Positions 25,410 to 34,560 of a DNA stretch of 64,000 nt are shown here, one piece after another; position 1 is the first letter of the stretch, and every line of letters starts with the position of its first letter. A model generated the notes under the pieces. That model worked only from the letters and a program-made list of their open reading frames with translations, was not told the origin of the DNA and did no database searches. The stretch is from FEN-1219 sp035644475. Its GTDB lineage: Bacteria; Pseudomonadota; Gammaproteobacteria; Steroidobacterales; Rariloculaceae. The DNA is taken from the NCBI GenBank assembly GCA_035644475.1, contig DASQOL010000146.1:15420-79419 (forward strand), read 5' to 3'. Made by a program: the position numbers and the translations under genes.

Positions 25410-26402
25410 ATGCATCATACCCCGCACCCCGTCGGGGGGTTTCGCGCCCCTCTCGGCTTGCGCCACAGGCACGTTCAGTCACTCCTTGCGGGGGGGCCGT
25501 TTCGCGGCCGCGCGTTGCGGCGCCTGGCCGCCGGCCTGCTCGGCGCTGCGCGCCGCGAGATCGTCGACTGCGGCGACGGGGTGCGGCTGCTCGGGTTCAG
25601 CAGTACCCGGTCGAGCCCGAGCCGCGGGCTCGCCATTCTGCTGCACGGTTGGGAGGGCAGCGCCGACGCGAGCTATGTCCTGTCGGTGGGAGGCCGGCTG
25701 TTCGACGCGGGCTTCGAGGTATTCAGGCTCAACCTTCGCGATCATGGCGAGAGCTATGACCTGAACCGCGAGCTGTTCCACTCGTGCCGGATCGACGAGG
25801 TCGTGGCCGCGACGCGGCGCATCCTGGCCCTCCACCCGGCGGACCGCACGTTCCTCATCGGCCACTCGCTCGGCGGCAACTTCGCGCTGCGAGTCGCGGC
25901 GCGCGCGCCCGCGGCGGGCTTCCAGCTCACGAAGGCCGTGGCGATCTGCCCGGTGTTGCGGCCGCATAGCACGATGCGCGCGCTCGAGGAGGGGCTGTGG
26001 ATCTATCGCGACTACTTTCTGCGCCGCTGGCGCCGCTCTCTGCTCGCGAAAGCCGCGTGTTTCCCCGACCTCTACGATTTCGGCGACCTGCGGCGCTTCC
26101 CCACGCTGACCGCGACCACCGACTTTTTCGTGAAGCACTACACCGGCTTCGCCGATCTCGACGCGTACCTGTCCGGTTACGCGATCACGGGCGCCGCGCT
26201 GGGGGGTCTCACCGTCCCGGCGCGGCTGATCGCGTCCTCCGACGATCCCGTGATTCCGATTGCCGATCTCCGCGACGTGGCGACGAGCGCCGCGCTGCGG
26301 ATCAGCGTCTTCCCCCACGGCGGACACTGCGCGTTTCTCGAGGACTATCGTTTGCGCAGCTGGACCGATCGGGCCGTGCTAGCCGAGCTCGAAGAGGCTT
26401 GA
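25410..26402 (+). CDS. YheT-type alpha/beta hydrolase
   Basis: 330 residues. LHGWEGSADASYVLS is the oxyanion-hole segment, IGHSLGGNFAL holds the nucleophile serine near residue 152, and SSDDPVIP and GGHCAF give the Asp and His. The FRAPLGLRHRHVQSLL start matches the YheT/ABHD1-3 family's F-P....N.H.QT pattern. The frame is open to 25221 but the upstream part is not family-like. Hydrolytic substrate unknown; homologues act on short-chain esters or phospholipids. Confidence 0.85.
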   Translation: MHHTPHPVGGFRAPLGLRHRHVQSLLAGGPFRGRALRRLAAGLLGAARREIVDCGDGVRLLGFSSTRSSPSRGLAILLHGWEGSADASYVLSVGGRLFDAGFEVFRLNLRDHGESYDLNRELFHSCRIDEVVAATRRILALHPADRTFLIGHSLGGNFALRVAARAPAAGFQLTKAVAICPVLRPHSTMRALEEGLWIYRDYFLRRWRRSLLAKAACFPDLYDFGDLRRFPTLTATTDFFVKHYTGFADLDAYLSGYAITGAALGGLTVPARLIASSDDPVIPIADLRDVATSAALRISVFPHGGHCAFLEDYRLRSWTDRAVLAELEEA

Positions 26403-26440
26403 GCGCGGATTCGACGACTGCGGTGCGCCGAGCTCCGCGC

Positions 26441-26482
26441 TCGAACCCGTGATCGAACCCGTGATCGACCCCGTGATCGACC
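26441..26482. repeat. 12-bp tandem repeat, 3.5 copies
   Basis: Units of TCGAACCCGTGA / TCGACCCCGTGA run from 26441 to 26482 in the 106-base gap between the convergent hydrolase and bactofilin genes. No T-run follows, so it is not an evident terminator. Confidence 0.75.
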
Positions 26483-26508
26483 GATAGCGGCGCTCCCACC
26501 TCGCGCGG

Positions 26509-26910
26509 CTAGGCCGGGCTCGCGTCGGGGTTGCGCTTCTCCTGGAACTTGGTCGGCACGGTGCCGCTCGTGACCTTGATCTCGCCTTCGATGACCGCGC
26601 CTTCGGCAACCGCAATCGAGTTGCCGGACAGGCTGCCCGCCACGCGCGCCGTGCCCGTGATCTCGACGCGCTGCCGCGCCATCACGTCGCCTTCGACGAC
26701 GCCCGCGACGACGATGTCCGTGGCCTTGATCGTGCCCTTCCAACGGCCGCCGTCGGCGAGCGTCACTGGGCCGTCGATATCGCAGTCGCCCTCGACCGTT
26801 CCACAGAACACGTAGGCCCCTTGTCCGCTGATCGAGCCGACGATCTTCGTCGAAGGTGCGATGTAGGTCGTGGGGCCCGAGGTCGAGTCTTGAATGCGCC
26901 GTTTGAACAT
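26509..26910 (-). CDS. Bactofilin
   Basis: 133-residue polymer-forming cytoskeletal protein (DUF583). The beta-helix repeats show as IVGSISGQGAYVFCG, VEGDCDIDG, VVAGVVEGDVMARQRVEI and SGNSIAVAEGAVIEGEIKV (cited separately), with short tails at both ends. Bactofilins assemble without nucleotide and position envelope enzymes. ATG 26910 has GGAG six bases upstream; the open frame to 27003 is ignored. No M23 peptidase, the common bactofilin neighbour, is beside it. Confidence 0.9.
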   Translation of the reverse strand: MFKRRIQDSTSGPTTYIAPSTKIVGSISGQGAYVFCGTVEGDCDIDGPVTLADGGRWKGTIKATDIVVAGVVEGDVMARQRVEITGTARVAGSLSGNSIAVAEGAVIEGEIKVTSGTVPTKFQEKRNPDASPA

Positions 26911-27132
26911 GAAGGTCTCCGCAAGGATGGCCAAAGGTAGCCGAGCCGGTGCCGCCGCGCGAGAACGAGCTTCACGCGGCGGCCAATCGCCGTGCCGCGG
27001 CAACTATTGACCGCTTATGTCAGGGCGACGCGGTTCACGGTCGGCCCGCCGGGGCCCACCGCGCCTCGGGCGGCCTGCCTTGGCACGCTCGTTGCTTGAG
27101 TGCGCGCAGGCTTGGAAGGCAGGAACGGTCCC

Positions 27133-27429
27133 ATGGACGGCAACGTCGAGATCATTGCGCTCGTGCTCGGGGAACCGAACGAGCGTTGGCACGCCAACCA
27201 GCTCGGCGAGGGCGCGCAGCGCCTGGTCCGCCGTTCCGACGGCCGCGTGATGCTCGAACCCGTGGAGTCGCTCGAGGAGTTCGAGCGCACGGTCCGCACG
27301 ACGGGCTGCTGCCGGCGCGGCAAGGCGATTCGCGACCCCGACACCCAGGAAATCATCGGCTACGAGATGGAGCAGGTGCCGATGCTGCGCGCGGCGGCAG
27401 AGCCCGATCGGCCGCGGCGGCGTCAGTAG
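27133..27429 (+). CDS. Small protein of unknown function
   Basis: 98 residues: VEIIALVLGEPNERWHANQL, noted in part as IIALVLGEPNERW, then RSDGRVMLEP, a CCRRGKAIRD segment and a charged tail. No signal peptide or membrane segment. ATG 27133 has AGGA about eight bases upstream; 27100 is another possible start. It overlaps the convergent DUF2845 gene by seven bases. Not recognised; the coding call rests on codon bias and the upstream site. Confidence 0.55.
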   Translation: MDGNVEIIALVLGEPNERWHANQLGEGAQRLVRRSDGRVMLEPVESLEEFERTVRTTGCCRRGKAIRDPDTQEIIGYEMEQVPMLRAAAEPDRPRRRQ

Positions 27430-27767
27430 CCGTAGCCCAAGTTCTTCACGTCGACGACGAAGCCGTTCTCGAGCCGCACCTGCCGCATCAGCTGGTATGG
27501 ACCGAAGTTGTAGGTCCAGTCCTCGACCACGATCTCCTCGACGAATCCCCGGGACGCGTAGATTCGGCCGCCGTCCGTGGTGAACGCCCGCTGCGCGAGC
27601 CGCGACTGCACGGTGACGGGGTCTCCGCAGAACTGCAAAAGCTTCGATACGTGATCGCCGCGGGAGACGATCCGGTTGCCGCAACGGAACGCATGCGCGG
27701 GCGCGGCCGCCAACAGCAGTGCGGCCAGTGCGATTGCGCCGATCTTGCGGCGGTCGAGGGTCCTCAT
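27423..27767 (-). CDS. Exported DUF2845 family protein
   Basis: 114 residues with a signal peptide (IGAIALAALLLAAAPAHA, cut before FRCGN). The mature part begins with RCGNRIVSRGDH, then KLLQFCGDPV, and ends with a run of aromatic residues (EDWTYNFGPYQLMRQV), the DUF2845 pattern with two conserved cysteines. Periplasmic, role unknown. ATG 27767 is chosen so that the signal peptide is at the N-terminus; the open frame to 27905 overlaps gshA's promoter. Confidence 0.8.
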   Translation of the reverse strand: MRTLDRRKIGAIALAALLLAAAPAHAFRCGNRIVSRGDHVSKLLQFCGDPVTVQSRLAQRAFTTDGGRIYASRGFVEEIVVEDWTYNFGPYQLMRQVRLENGFVVDVKNLGYGY

Positions 27768-27872
27768 GATCGCGACGCCTTGTTTTGTTTCCCCAGTCGG
27801 TAGGCCTTTGGGACGACGGTAGCGCGCGCCCATGAACGTACGCTGAATCGCTGCCGGCGGCAATCGCCGGCC

Positions 27873-27878
27873 TATAAT
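27873..27878 (+). promoter_or_regulatory. Candidate -10 element of gshA
   Basis: A perfect TATAAT lies 30 bases upstream of the gshA start. No good -35 is seen at 17 bases. Confidence 0.45.
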
Positions 27879-27907
27879 GCGAGTCCTTTCGCCGGACGCA
27901 CGCAAGC

Positions 27908-29500
27908 TTGGCCACCAACGAAAAGACGACCGGAGCCGACGACGGAGCGTTCGCGGCGCGCCTCCACTGGCTCGAGGCGCCGGGTAATTCGCGGTTGCTG
28001 CGCGGCGGGTTACGCGGCGTGGAGAAGGAGAGCCTGCGCGTCGGGGCGGACGGCATGCTGTCGCATCGGCCGCATCCGCGAGCTTGGGGCGCCGCGCTCA
28101 CCCATCCCTACCTGACTACCGACTACTCGGAGTCGCTGCCCGAGTTCGTTACGCCCCCCCAGGGCAGCAACTGGGAGACGCTGCAGTTCCTCTGCGACCT
28201 GCATGTCTTCGCTCACCGGCACCTCGACAGCGAGCTGCTGTGGCCGGCGAGCATGCCGTGCGTGCTGAACGGCAACGACGAGATTCCGATCGCCGACTAC
28301 GGGACGTCGAACCCCGGCCTCATCAAGACCGTGTATCGGCGCGGGCTCGGTTTCCGCTACGGGCGGTCGATGCAGGCCATCGCCGGCGTGCACTTCAACT
28401 ACTCGTTGCCGGGCGACTTCTGGCCGGCGTACCGCGACCGCGAGCGCTCGCTCGAGCCCGCGCAGGACTTTCGCTCCGAGCGCTTCCTCGGCCTCGTGCG
28501 CAACTATCGGCGCTGCGCGTGGCTCGTCACGTACCTCTTCGGCGCGTCGCCGGCACTCGGCAAGTCGTTCCGGCCTGAAGGTCACGAGCTTTTGACCGAG
28601 CTCGACGCCGCGACGTGGTACTCGCCGTTCGCGACGTCGTTGCGGATGAGCGACTTGGGTTACCGCAACCAGACCCAGGGCCGGCTCGCGATCTCCGCCA
28701 ACTCTCTCGCGGAGTATGTGGGCGGCCTCACCGCCGCGATGACCACCGTCGAGCCGCGCTACGCGGCGATCGGCGTCGTGGTGGACGGTGAGTACCGCCA
28801 GCTCAACGCGAATTTGTTGCAGATCGAGAACGAGTATTACAGCTCGATCCGCCCGAAGCCGAGCAAGGCGAGCTCGAGCCGCCCCGCGGCCGCGCTGCGC
28901 ACCCACGGCATCGAGTACGTCGAGGTGCGGACCCTCGACCTGAGCCCCCGCGACCCCGTGGGCATCAACCAGAACCAGCTGCGGTTCATCGAGACGCTCC
29001 TGCTCTTCTGTCTGCTGGCCGACAGCCCCCCGATCGACCCCGCGGAGCAGGCGGAAATCGATTCGCGCGACTTGACCGTCGCTCGCGACGGCCGCCGGCC
29101 GAGCCGCACGATCGTGCTCGGCGGAAAGGAGCGCCCGCTCGCGGACGCCGGCCTCGCGATCGTGGCGCGTCTCGACCGCATTGCCGCGTTGCTCGACACT
29201 GACCGCGAAGGCTACGTCGCGGCGCTGGAGCTCGCGCGCGAGGCGCTGCGCGAGCCCGAGCGCACGCCCGCTGCCGGCCTGCTGCGGGACTTGACGGCGG
29301 AACGCGCCACGTTCTTCGAGTACGGACTGGCGCTCGCCCGTGATCACGCCGAGTACTTCGCCAAGCTCCCCCTGGCGCCCGCTCGCGAGCGTGCTCTAAA
29401 CGAGACCGCGGCCCGGTCGCTGGCCGAGGCCGCGGCCATGGAACGCTCGCAGACGCCGCCGTTCGAGGAGTACCTCCGCGACTATTTGGCGGCCATATGA
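27908..29500 (+). CDS. gshA: Glutamate-cysteine ligase
   Basis: First enzyme of glutathione synthesis, ATP-dependent ligation of Glu and Cys. 530 residues, class 1 (E. coli type). GVEKESLRV (residues 38-46), TTDYSESLPEFVTPP, AGVHFNYS and YRNQTQGRLAISAN are the family's active-site segments. The start is TTG 27908 without a strong ribosome site; the next ATG (residue 50) would remove the ATP-binding GVEKE motif, so TTG is accepted. It appears monocistronic behind the -10 at 27873. Confidence 0.92.
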   Translation: MATNEKTTGADDGAFAARLHWLEAPGNSRLLRGGLRGVEKESLRVGADGMLSHRPHPRAWGAALTHPYLTTDYSESLPEFVTPPQGSNWETLQFLCDLHVFAHRHLDSELLWPASMPCVLNGNDEIPIADYGTSNPGLIKTVYRRGLGFRYGRSMQAIAGVHFNYSLPGDFWPAYRDRERSLEPAQDFRSERFLGLVRNYRRCAWLVTYLFGASPALGKSFRPEGHELLTELDAATWYSPFATSLRMSDLGYRNQTQGRLAISANSLAEYVGGLTAAMTTVEPRYAAIGVVVDGEYRQLNANLLQIENEYYSSIRPKPSKASSSRPAAALRTHGIEYVEVRTLDLSPRDPVGINQNQLRFIETLLLFCLLADSPPIDPAEQAEIDSRDLTVARDGRRPSRTIVLGGKERPLADAGLAIVARLDRIAALLDTDREGYVAALELAREALREPERTPAAGLLRDLTAERATFFEYGLALARDHAEYFAKLPLAPARERALNETAARSLAEAAAMERSQTPPFEEYLRDYLAAI

Positions 29501-29606
29501 CTCTCCATCCCAACGGGGGAGCTTGAGGTCGGCATTCTGTGAATCGGTTAACCGCGCGGCGAGCGGCTGGCCTCGATACTCCCGGCTTCGCGCATAGGGC
29601 ACGATC

Positions 29607-30269
29607 ATGAGAACAGCCTTCTTCATCGCGGTCTTGCTCGGGTTCAGCGGCGTGCTTGCGGCCGCCCACTTCGTGCCGTGGATGGGGCATACGCGCTTGC
29701 CGTCGCAGACCGAGGTCATCGCGAGCGGCGGCCGCGCCGAGCAATTCCTCATCAGGCTGCCCGTCGACCGGATCGCCGCTACCGGCGCGGGGGCGAGCCC
29801 GCTGCGAGCGACGCCGGCGGCCGCGGGCATCGCGCTGCCCTCCGAGCTCACCGCTCAGCCGCTGCTCGTCGAGCACTTCAAGGTTCGCGATTCGGCCGGC
29901 AACGTGATCGGCCTCGCGGCGCGGCATTGGAGCTCGGATGCCCACGGTGTCGGCACGGCCTGGTCGGTTCTGATCCCGAGCCGCGGCGCGCTGCTGCTCA
30001 CGGCGCCCGGTGAGGCGAAGGCCGCGCTCGACGGTGCGCTGCAAAAGGCCGGCTACCGTCCGGGCAGCGCATGGAGCGGTACGTCGGCCGCGCCGGCCGT
30101 GGCCGTGGAGCTCACGCCGCGCGACGGTGGCGAAGTCGCCGCCGGCAGCGACGAGTTCGAAAAGCTCGACGGCAACTACAAGGAAGTCTGGAAGGTCACG
30201 GGCGTGAGCGAAACCGGTGAGTTGCGCGGCACGATCGAGCTCAACACGGTTACGCGGCGCGGCTCATGA
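29607..30269 (+). CDS. Exported or membrane-anchored protein of unknown function
   Basis: 220 residues. The N-terminal hydrophobic segment (AFFIAVLLGFSGVLAAAHFV) is a signal peptide or anchor. The rest has FKVRDSAGNVIGLAARHWSS, noted for FKVRDSAGNVIG, and WSVLIPSRGALLLT, suggesting a beta-rich fold. It overlaps the next gene by four bases (ATGA), and the two are similar in layout (anchor, then periplasmic domain), so they likely act together. No known family recognised. Confidence 0.65.
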   Translation: MRTAFFIAVLLGFSGVLAAAHFVPWMGHTRLPSQTEVIASGGRAEQFLIRLPVDRIAATGAGASPLRATPAAAGIALPSELTAQPLLVEHFKVRDSAGNVIGLAARHWSSDAHGVGTAWSVLIPSRGALLLTAPGEAKAALDGALQKAGYRPGSAWSGTSAAPAVAVELTPRDGGEVAAGSDEFEKLDGNYKEVWKVTGVSETGELRGTIELNTVTRRGS

Positions 30270-30961
30270 AATACCTCTTCGCTATGATCGTCGGACTGCT
30301 GCTCGGCGCCGCCGCGGCCGGTGGCGTGCTCTACTACAACCCGCTCACGGAGTCGTCCGGGCCCGAGCCGGCGGCCGCCGACCGCGCGCTGCACTACGAC
30401 CTTCCCGCGCAGGTGCTCGGCGTCTCGCTCGGCGAGCGCGCGTTGTTGCCTACGCTCGGGTCGCGCGACACCGCGCTCTGGGAAGACACGATCGACCGAA
30501 CGGCGCTTCTGGGGCTCGTCTTGCAGGACGATGCGAACCGGCCGGCCGCGGTCGCGAGCCGCTTGCTCGCCGGCTCGGCCCGCACGGACCTGTTGCTGCG
30601 TGGCGTGGTGTTGAGCGACTACTGGCTGCTCACCATTCCCGACGAGGGCACGCTGTTCGTGCGCGTCGACACCAACGTCTGGCCGTTCCTCAAGCAGACG
30701 CTGCTGCCGGTCTGGTTCTTCGACCGGCCATGGCAGGGCCCGGTCGAGTATCGGCCGACCGCCGGCCCGGGCGCGCAGAACACGGCGATCGTGATCGGCG
30801 CCACCGGCCGGTTCAGTGGCGTCGAGGGCAGCGCGGTGGAGCGCTACCGCGTGACCACTCTCAACCGTGCGGCCAACAAGGCCGAGGGAGTGGGCGAGCT
30901 GCACCTGCACTTCTTCGAGCCGCAAGTCACCGCGGAGCAGCCGACGCCGGGCGACGGTTAG
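30266..30961 (+). CDS. Membrane-anchored protein of unknown function
   Basis: 231 residues with an N-terminal anchor (YLFAMIVGLLLGAAAAGGVLYY). The periplasmic part has LLRGVVLSDYWLLTIPDEGTLFVR, noted in part as LTIPDEGTLFVR, and a Trp/Pro-rich segment (FFDRPWQGPVEYRP). Translationally coupled to the preceding gene. The stop overlaps the convergent reductase gene. Not recognised. Confidence 0.65.
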   Translation: MKYLFAMIVGLLLGAAAAGGVLYYNPLTESSGPEPAAADRALHYDLPAQVLGVSLGERALLPTLGSRDTALWEDTIDRTALLGLVLQDDANRPAAVASRLLAGSARTDLLLRGVVLSDYWLLTIPDEGTLFVRVDTNVWPFLKQTLLPVWFFDRPWQGPVEYRPTAGPGAQNTAIVIGATGRFSGVEGSAVERYRVTTLNRAANKAEGVGELHLHFFEPQVTAEQPTPGDG

Positions 30962-32175
30962 ACCGCGCGCGCCGCGAGGTCGATCGTCGGATCGCTGATC
31001 TCCGCCGCTGTCACGGCCGCGCCGGCGGCCACCAGCTTCTTGCCGTTCATGAAATCGTGCGGGCTGTTGACCGCGTCGACGGCGATCACCCTGCCGCCTG
31101 CGAGGTAGTAAGCGGCGAAGCTGTGCGACGTCGCACCGGGGCGGATCGCGACCTCGTCGTAGCCCGTCGACAGGCCGGCGATCTGCAGTTTCAGGTCGTA
31201 CTGATCCGACCAGAACCACGGCACCTCCGAGTACGTCGTCGGCGCACCGAGCATTCCGGAGGCAGCCACCTTCGCCTGGTGGATCGCGTTCGGCACCGAC
31301 TCGAGGCGCACGCGCCGCCCGAGCGTGCCGAGCGGCTGGTTGGTGCAGTCGCCCGCCGCGAACACGTGCTCGTCGGCGGTGCGGGCGTGCGCGTCGACGA
31401 CGATGCCGTTGTCGCAGGCCAGGCCCGCGGCGTGCGCGACCGCGATGTTCGGCACGACCCCGATGCCGACGATCGCGACGTCGCAATCGAGCCGCCGGCC
31501 GTCGGCGAGCTCGACGGCGCTCACGCCGCCGGTGCCGTGAAACGCTCGCACCGCCGCGCCGTAGTTGAGCGCGACGCCGTGCTCGCGGTGCCGACGGTCG
31601 TAGAACTCGGAGACCTGCGGCGCCACCGTTCGAGCCATCGCGCGCTCGAGTGCTTCGACGACGGTCACGGCGAAGCCGCGTTGCGCGACGACCGCCGCGA
31701 CCTCGAGGCCGATGTAGCCCGCGCCCACGAGCAGCACGCGCGCGTTCGGCGCGAGCCGCGCGGCGATCGCGTCGACGTCGGCGATGGTCCGCAAGTAGTG
31801 CACGCCGGGGAGGTCGGCGCCCGGGATGACGAGCGTGCGGACGGCGCTGCCGGTGGCGAGCAGGAGGCGGTCGTAGGCCAGCGTGCGGCCGTCGTCGAGC
31901 CGGACGATGTGCCCCGCGAGGTCGAGCTCCGTCGCGCGGCGGCCAAGCTCGAGCGTTACGCCCTTCTCCGCGTAAAACGCGGCGTGCCGCAAGAACAGGC
32001 GTTCTCGCGGCAGCTCACCCGCGAGGTATTTCTTCGAGAGCGGCGGTCGTTGGTACGGCAGATGCGGCTCGTCGCCGATCAACGTGAGGTTGCCGGCGAA
32101 GCCCTGTTGCCGCAGCGTCTGTACCGCCTGCGAGGCGGCCTGGCCGCCGCCCACGATCACGAAGTGCTTGCTCAT
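30958..32175 (-). CDS. FAD-dependent ferredoxin/rubredoxin reductase
   Basis: 405 residues of the BphA4/PdR family. FVIVGGGQAASQAVQTL (5-21) binds FAD, VLLVGAGYIGLEVAAV binds NAD(P)H, and FAAGDCTNQP is the second FAD motif; the C-terminal domain has PWFWSDQYDLKLQIAG. It passes electrons from NADH to a ferredoxin or rubredoxin that serves an oxygenase or P450. Neither partner is in the window, so the pathway is unknown. A divergent quinone oxidoreductase starts 51 bases away. Confidence 0.9.
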   Translation of the reverse strand: MSKHFVIVGGGQAASQAVQTLRQQGFAGNLTLIGDEPHLPYQRPPLSKKYLAGELPRERLFLRHAAFYAEKGVTLELGRRATELDLAGHIVRLDDGRTLAYDRLLLATGSAVRTLVIPGADLPGVHYLRTIADVDAIAARLAPNARVLLVGAGYIGLEVAAVVAQRGFAVTVVEALERAMARTVAPQVSEFYDRRHREHGVALNYGAAVRAFHGTGGVSAVELADGRRLDCDVAIVGIGVVPNIAVAHAAGLACDNGIVVDAHARTADEHVFAAGDCTNQPLGTLGRRVRLESVPNAIHQAKVAASGMLGAPTTYSEVPWFWSDQYDLKLQIAGLSTGYDEVAIRPGATSHSFAAYYLAGGRVIAVDAVNSPHDFMNGKKLVAAGAAVTAAEISDPTIDLAARAV

Positions 32176-32226
32176 CGAGGTGTATATTCCGGGCGCGCAG
32201 CGAAAATTCCAACAACGAGGCGGAGC

Positions 32227-33201
32227 ATGGCCCGCGCAATTCGATTCGAGCGGTTCGGTGGCCCGGAGGTTTTACAGTACGTCGACGTCGCCGTGCCGGA
32301 GCCCGGGGCTGGTCAGGCCCGCGTCGTGCATTCGGCCGTCGGCGTGAACTTCATCGACATCTACCACCGCACCGGCCTGTACCCGCTGACGCTGCCGAGC
32401 GGCATCGGCGGCGAGGCGGCGGGGATTGTCGCCGCGACGGGGCCCGGAGTCACGCACGTGCGGGCCGGCGACCGGGTCGCCTACACGGCGCACGCGCCGC
32501 TCGGCGCCTACTCGACCGAGCGCGTGCTCGACGCGCGCTGGCTCGTGCGTTTGCCACCGGGCATCCCCGACGAGACGGGCGCCGCGATGATGCTCAAGGG
32601 ACTGACGGCCTGGTACCTGCTTCACCGTAGCTTCGAGGTGTCGGCAGGCGACTGGATCGTGCTGTACGCCGCGGCGGGTGGTGTCGGCTCGATCGCCGCG
32701 CAATGGGGGCGGCATCTTAAGGCGCGTGTGATCGGCATCGTCGGCAGCGCGGCGAAGCGCGAGGTCGCGCTCGCGAACGGCTGTGAGCACGTCCTGCTCG
32801 CGGGCGAGCCGATCCCGGCGCGGGTCCGCGAGCTCACGGGCGGCGTGGGCGTTCCCGTCGTCTACGACTCGGTGGGGCGCGACACGTTTCTGCAGTCGCT
32901 CGACTGCTTGCGGCCGCACGGCGTGCTCGTGAGCTTCGGCAACTCGTCGGGCAAGGTGGAGCCGTTCTCCCTGCTCGAGCTCATGCGGCGTGGCTCGCTG
33001 TACGTCACGCGGCCCACGCTGATCGACTTCATTCGCGTGCGCGAGGATTTGGAAGCGGGCAGCCGTGCGTTGCTCGAGCTCGTCGAGAGCAGCGCGATCA
33101 AGATCGGGATCGGGCAACGCTACGAGCTCCGCGACGCGGCGCAGGCGCATCTCGACCTCGAGGCGCGGAACACGACCGGATCGAGCATTTTGCTTCCCTG
33201 A
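32227..33201 (+). CDS. qor: Quinone oxidoreductase, zinc-free MDR type
   Basis: 324 residues, NADPH:quinone reductase of the medium-chain reductase superfamily. VGVNFIDIYHRTGLYP is the family motif near residue 40; the cofactor motif is YAAAGGVGSIAAQWGRH, typical of Qor (AAGGVG). No zinc-ligand cysteines. The frame is open for a further 670 codons upstream, but that stretch is antisense to the ferredoxin reductase. GGAG is close upstream of ATG 32227. Confidence 0.92.
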   Translation: MARAIRFERFGGPEVLQYVDVAVPEPGAGQARVVHSAVGVNFIDIYHRTGLYPLTLPSGIGGEAAGIVAATGPGVTHVRAGDRVAYTAHAPLGAYSTERVLDARWLVRLPPGIPDETGAAMMLKGLTAWYLLHRSFEVSAGDWIVLYAAAGGVGSIAAQWGRHLKARVIGIVGSAAKREVALANGCEHVLLAGEPIPARVRELTGGVGVPVVYDSVGRDTFLQSLDCLRPHGVLVSFGNSSGKVEPFSLLELMRRGSLYVTRPTLIDFIRVREDLEAGSRALLELVESSAIKIGIGQRYELRDAAQAHLDLEARNTTGSSILLP

Positions 33202-33287
33202 CCGGCGCGCATTTCCGTCGATTACCCGCAGAAACTCGGGTCGCGCGCCGCGGCGCGGCTCGCTAGCGTAGTGGACGTCAGGACGTC

Positions 33288-33803
33288 ATGGAGGACGCCG
33301 TGCCGACGCAACGCCACGAGGCGCGCTTCTCGGAGCCGCTCACCGCCGTATTCTCCGCAATGATCGACGTGGTCGCGCGTGGCCGCTGGGGTGGCGGCGC
33401 GATCGTCGCGGGCACGCCGCCGCCGCGCGCAGGGTGCCAGTACGCGCAACAGCGCGGCAAGGTATTCCGCCGCGGCAAGGTGCTCGAATGCCTGCGACCG
33501 GTGTCGCTCACGGTGCAGGAAACGCTGCTCGATCCGCCCTGCTGCGTGAAGCTCCGGCTGCATTGGCGCATCGAGCCGCTCGAGACCGGCTCGTGCGTGC
33601 TGCTCGACGCGCGGTTCTCGCTGAACGGCGCCGCGTCGCTGCGACGCCGACACTGGTGCGGGCGAATCGAGGGCCACTGCGAGCGCATGCTCGGCCACGT
33701 GCGCCGCCTTGCCGCCGCCGAGCCCGCGCGCGCCGCGCGCCGCACGGAGCAGAGCGCCGACCCGCGGGAGCTCGCGCTGCGCCGCATGTTCGCGCTGCAT
33801 TGA
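33288..33803 (+). CDS. Small SRPBCC-like protein
   Basis: 171 residues. The pattern AVFSAMIDVVARGRWGGG, RGKVFRRGKVLECLRPVSL and LRLHWRIEPLETGSCVLLD resembles a START/SRPBCC ligand-binding sheet, with an Arg/Ala-rich tail. CAGGA is four bases upstream of the ATG. Ligand unknown. The family call is by pattern only. Confidence 0.6.
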   Translation: MEDAVPTQRHEARFSEPLTAVFSAMIDVVARGRWGGGAIVAGTPPPRAGCQYAQQRGKVFRRGKVLECLRPVSLTVQETLLDPPCCVKLRLHWRIEPLETGSCVLLDARFSLNGAASLRRRHWCGRIEGHCERMLGHVRRLAAAEPARAARRTEQSADPRELALRRMFALH

Positions 33804-33807
33804 ATGT

Positions 33808-33833
33808 GTGAATTCGATTCACGTAGAAACGTG
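33808..33833. repeat. Two overlapping hairpins
   Basis: GTGAAT (33808-33813) / ATTCAC (33817-33822) and CACGT (33820-33824) / ACGTG (33829-33833) share bases, so they could be alternative structures. They lie just after the stop at 33803 and before the promoter of the next gene. No T-run follows. Confidence 0.5.
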
Positions 33834-33862
33834 AAGCCGCGCGCAGAAGGCCGAAACGTGGT

Positions 33863-33895
33863 TACTATACTCAGAGCAACGGCACGTCTGCCGTT
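33863..33895 (+). promoter_or_regulatory. Possible -10 and 5' UTR hairpin for the gene at 33930
   Basis: TACTAT at 33863 is a plausible -10. Fifteen bases on, AACGGCA (33878-33884) / TGCCGTT (33889-33895) forms a perfect seven-pair hairpin that would sit at the 5' end of the message. Confidence 0.4.
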
Positions 33896-33929
33896 CTGGT
33901 AGCGCGCTGCCGAGCAGAGGGAGACGCGC

Positions 33930-34556
33930 TTGCGCACGAAATCGGAGCGGATTCACAGGGTCGCCAGCCTCAAAGAGTTCTTTCGCGACTCGGTTGCGGA
34001 GGCGATGGAGAAGCACCGCGTCGCGGCCGACGACCACACCTCGCACTACGTGGTGAACCTGCTCACGCTGTTCGCGCGCTCCGAGCAGGCCTACGCGGCC
34101 GACAATCCGGGAGCGCGGTTTCAACCTCTCGCGCTGCTCCTCGCCGACGCCGCGGCCAACGCCGATCCGCGCGAGCGTGATCTCGGCCTGCAACGCGTCG
34201 GCGACATCGCCTTGTTCGTCGCGGGCTTTTTCGGCGACGGGTTCGTGCGCAAGCCCGTGGACGTCGACTACTACATCGATGTGGGCGGCGCCGCGTATCA
34301 GTCGCTGTCGGCGAACGTGCGGGGCACCGCCCGCGGCCGTGCATTCGGCGGCGTGTTCGCGGAGCTCGGGGCGAAGTTTCGCGACTTCGTCGACGTGCTG
34401 GCCGAGGTCCGCGATTCCGGAAAGTCCGTCGACGATCTCGACTTGCTGCGCCTCTACGAGCTCTGGCTTCGCACGCGCAGCGGCCGCGCCGCCCGCATCT
34501 TGCGCGACCGCGGCATCGAGCCTGCGGCGTCGCTCGACCCCGCCACTCGCCACTGA
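33930..34556 (+). CDS. Conserved-looking protein of unknown function
   Basis: 208 residues, soluble and helical, no signal peptide. Segments such as DDHTSHYVVNLLTLFARSEQ (noted as HYVVNLLTLFARSE), LQRVGDIALFVAGFFGDGF and VDYYIDVGGAAYQSLS look like a folded, conserved protein. The start is TTG 33930, supported by AGAGGGAG six bases upstream. The next gene begins five bases after its stop, so they form an operon. Not recognised. Confidence 0.7.
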   Translation: MRTKSERIHRVASLKEFFRDSVAEAMEKHRVAADDHTSHYVVNLLTLFARSEQAYAADNPGARFQPLALLLADAAANADPRERDLGLQRVGDIALFVAGFFGDGFVRKPVDVDYYIDVGGAAYQSLSANVRGTARGRAFGGVFAELGAKFRDFVDVLAEVRDSGKSVDDLDLLRLYELWLRTRSGRAARILRDRGIEPAASLDPATRH

Positions 34557-34560
34557 TCGC

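Noticed and set aside
26441..26482. Terminator at the 12-bp repeats
   Set aside because: No stable hairpin and no T-run; reported only as a repeat.
30217..32226. Very long plus-strand frame leading into the quinone oxidoreductase
   Set aside because: It is antisense to the ferredoxin reductase and out of frame with the exported protein; only the part from 32227 looks like protein.
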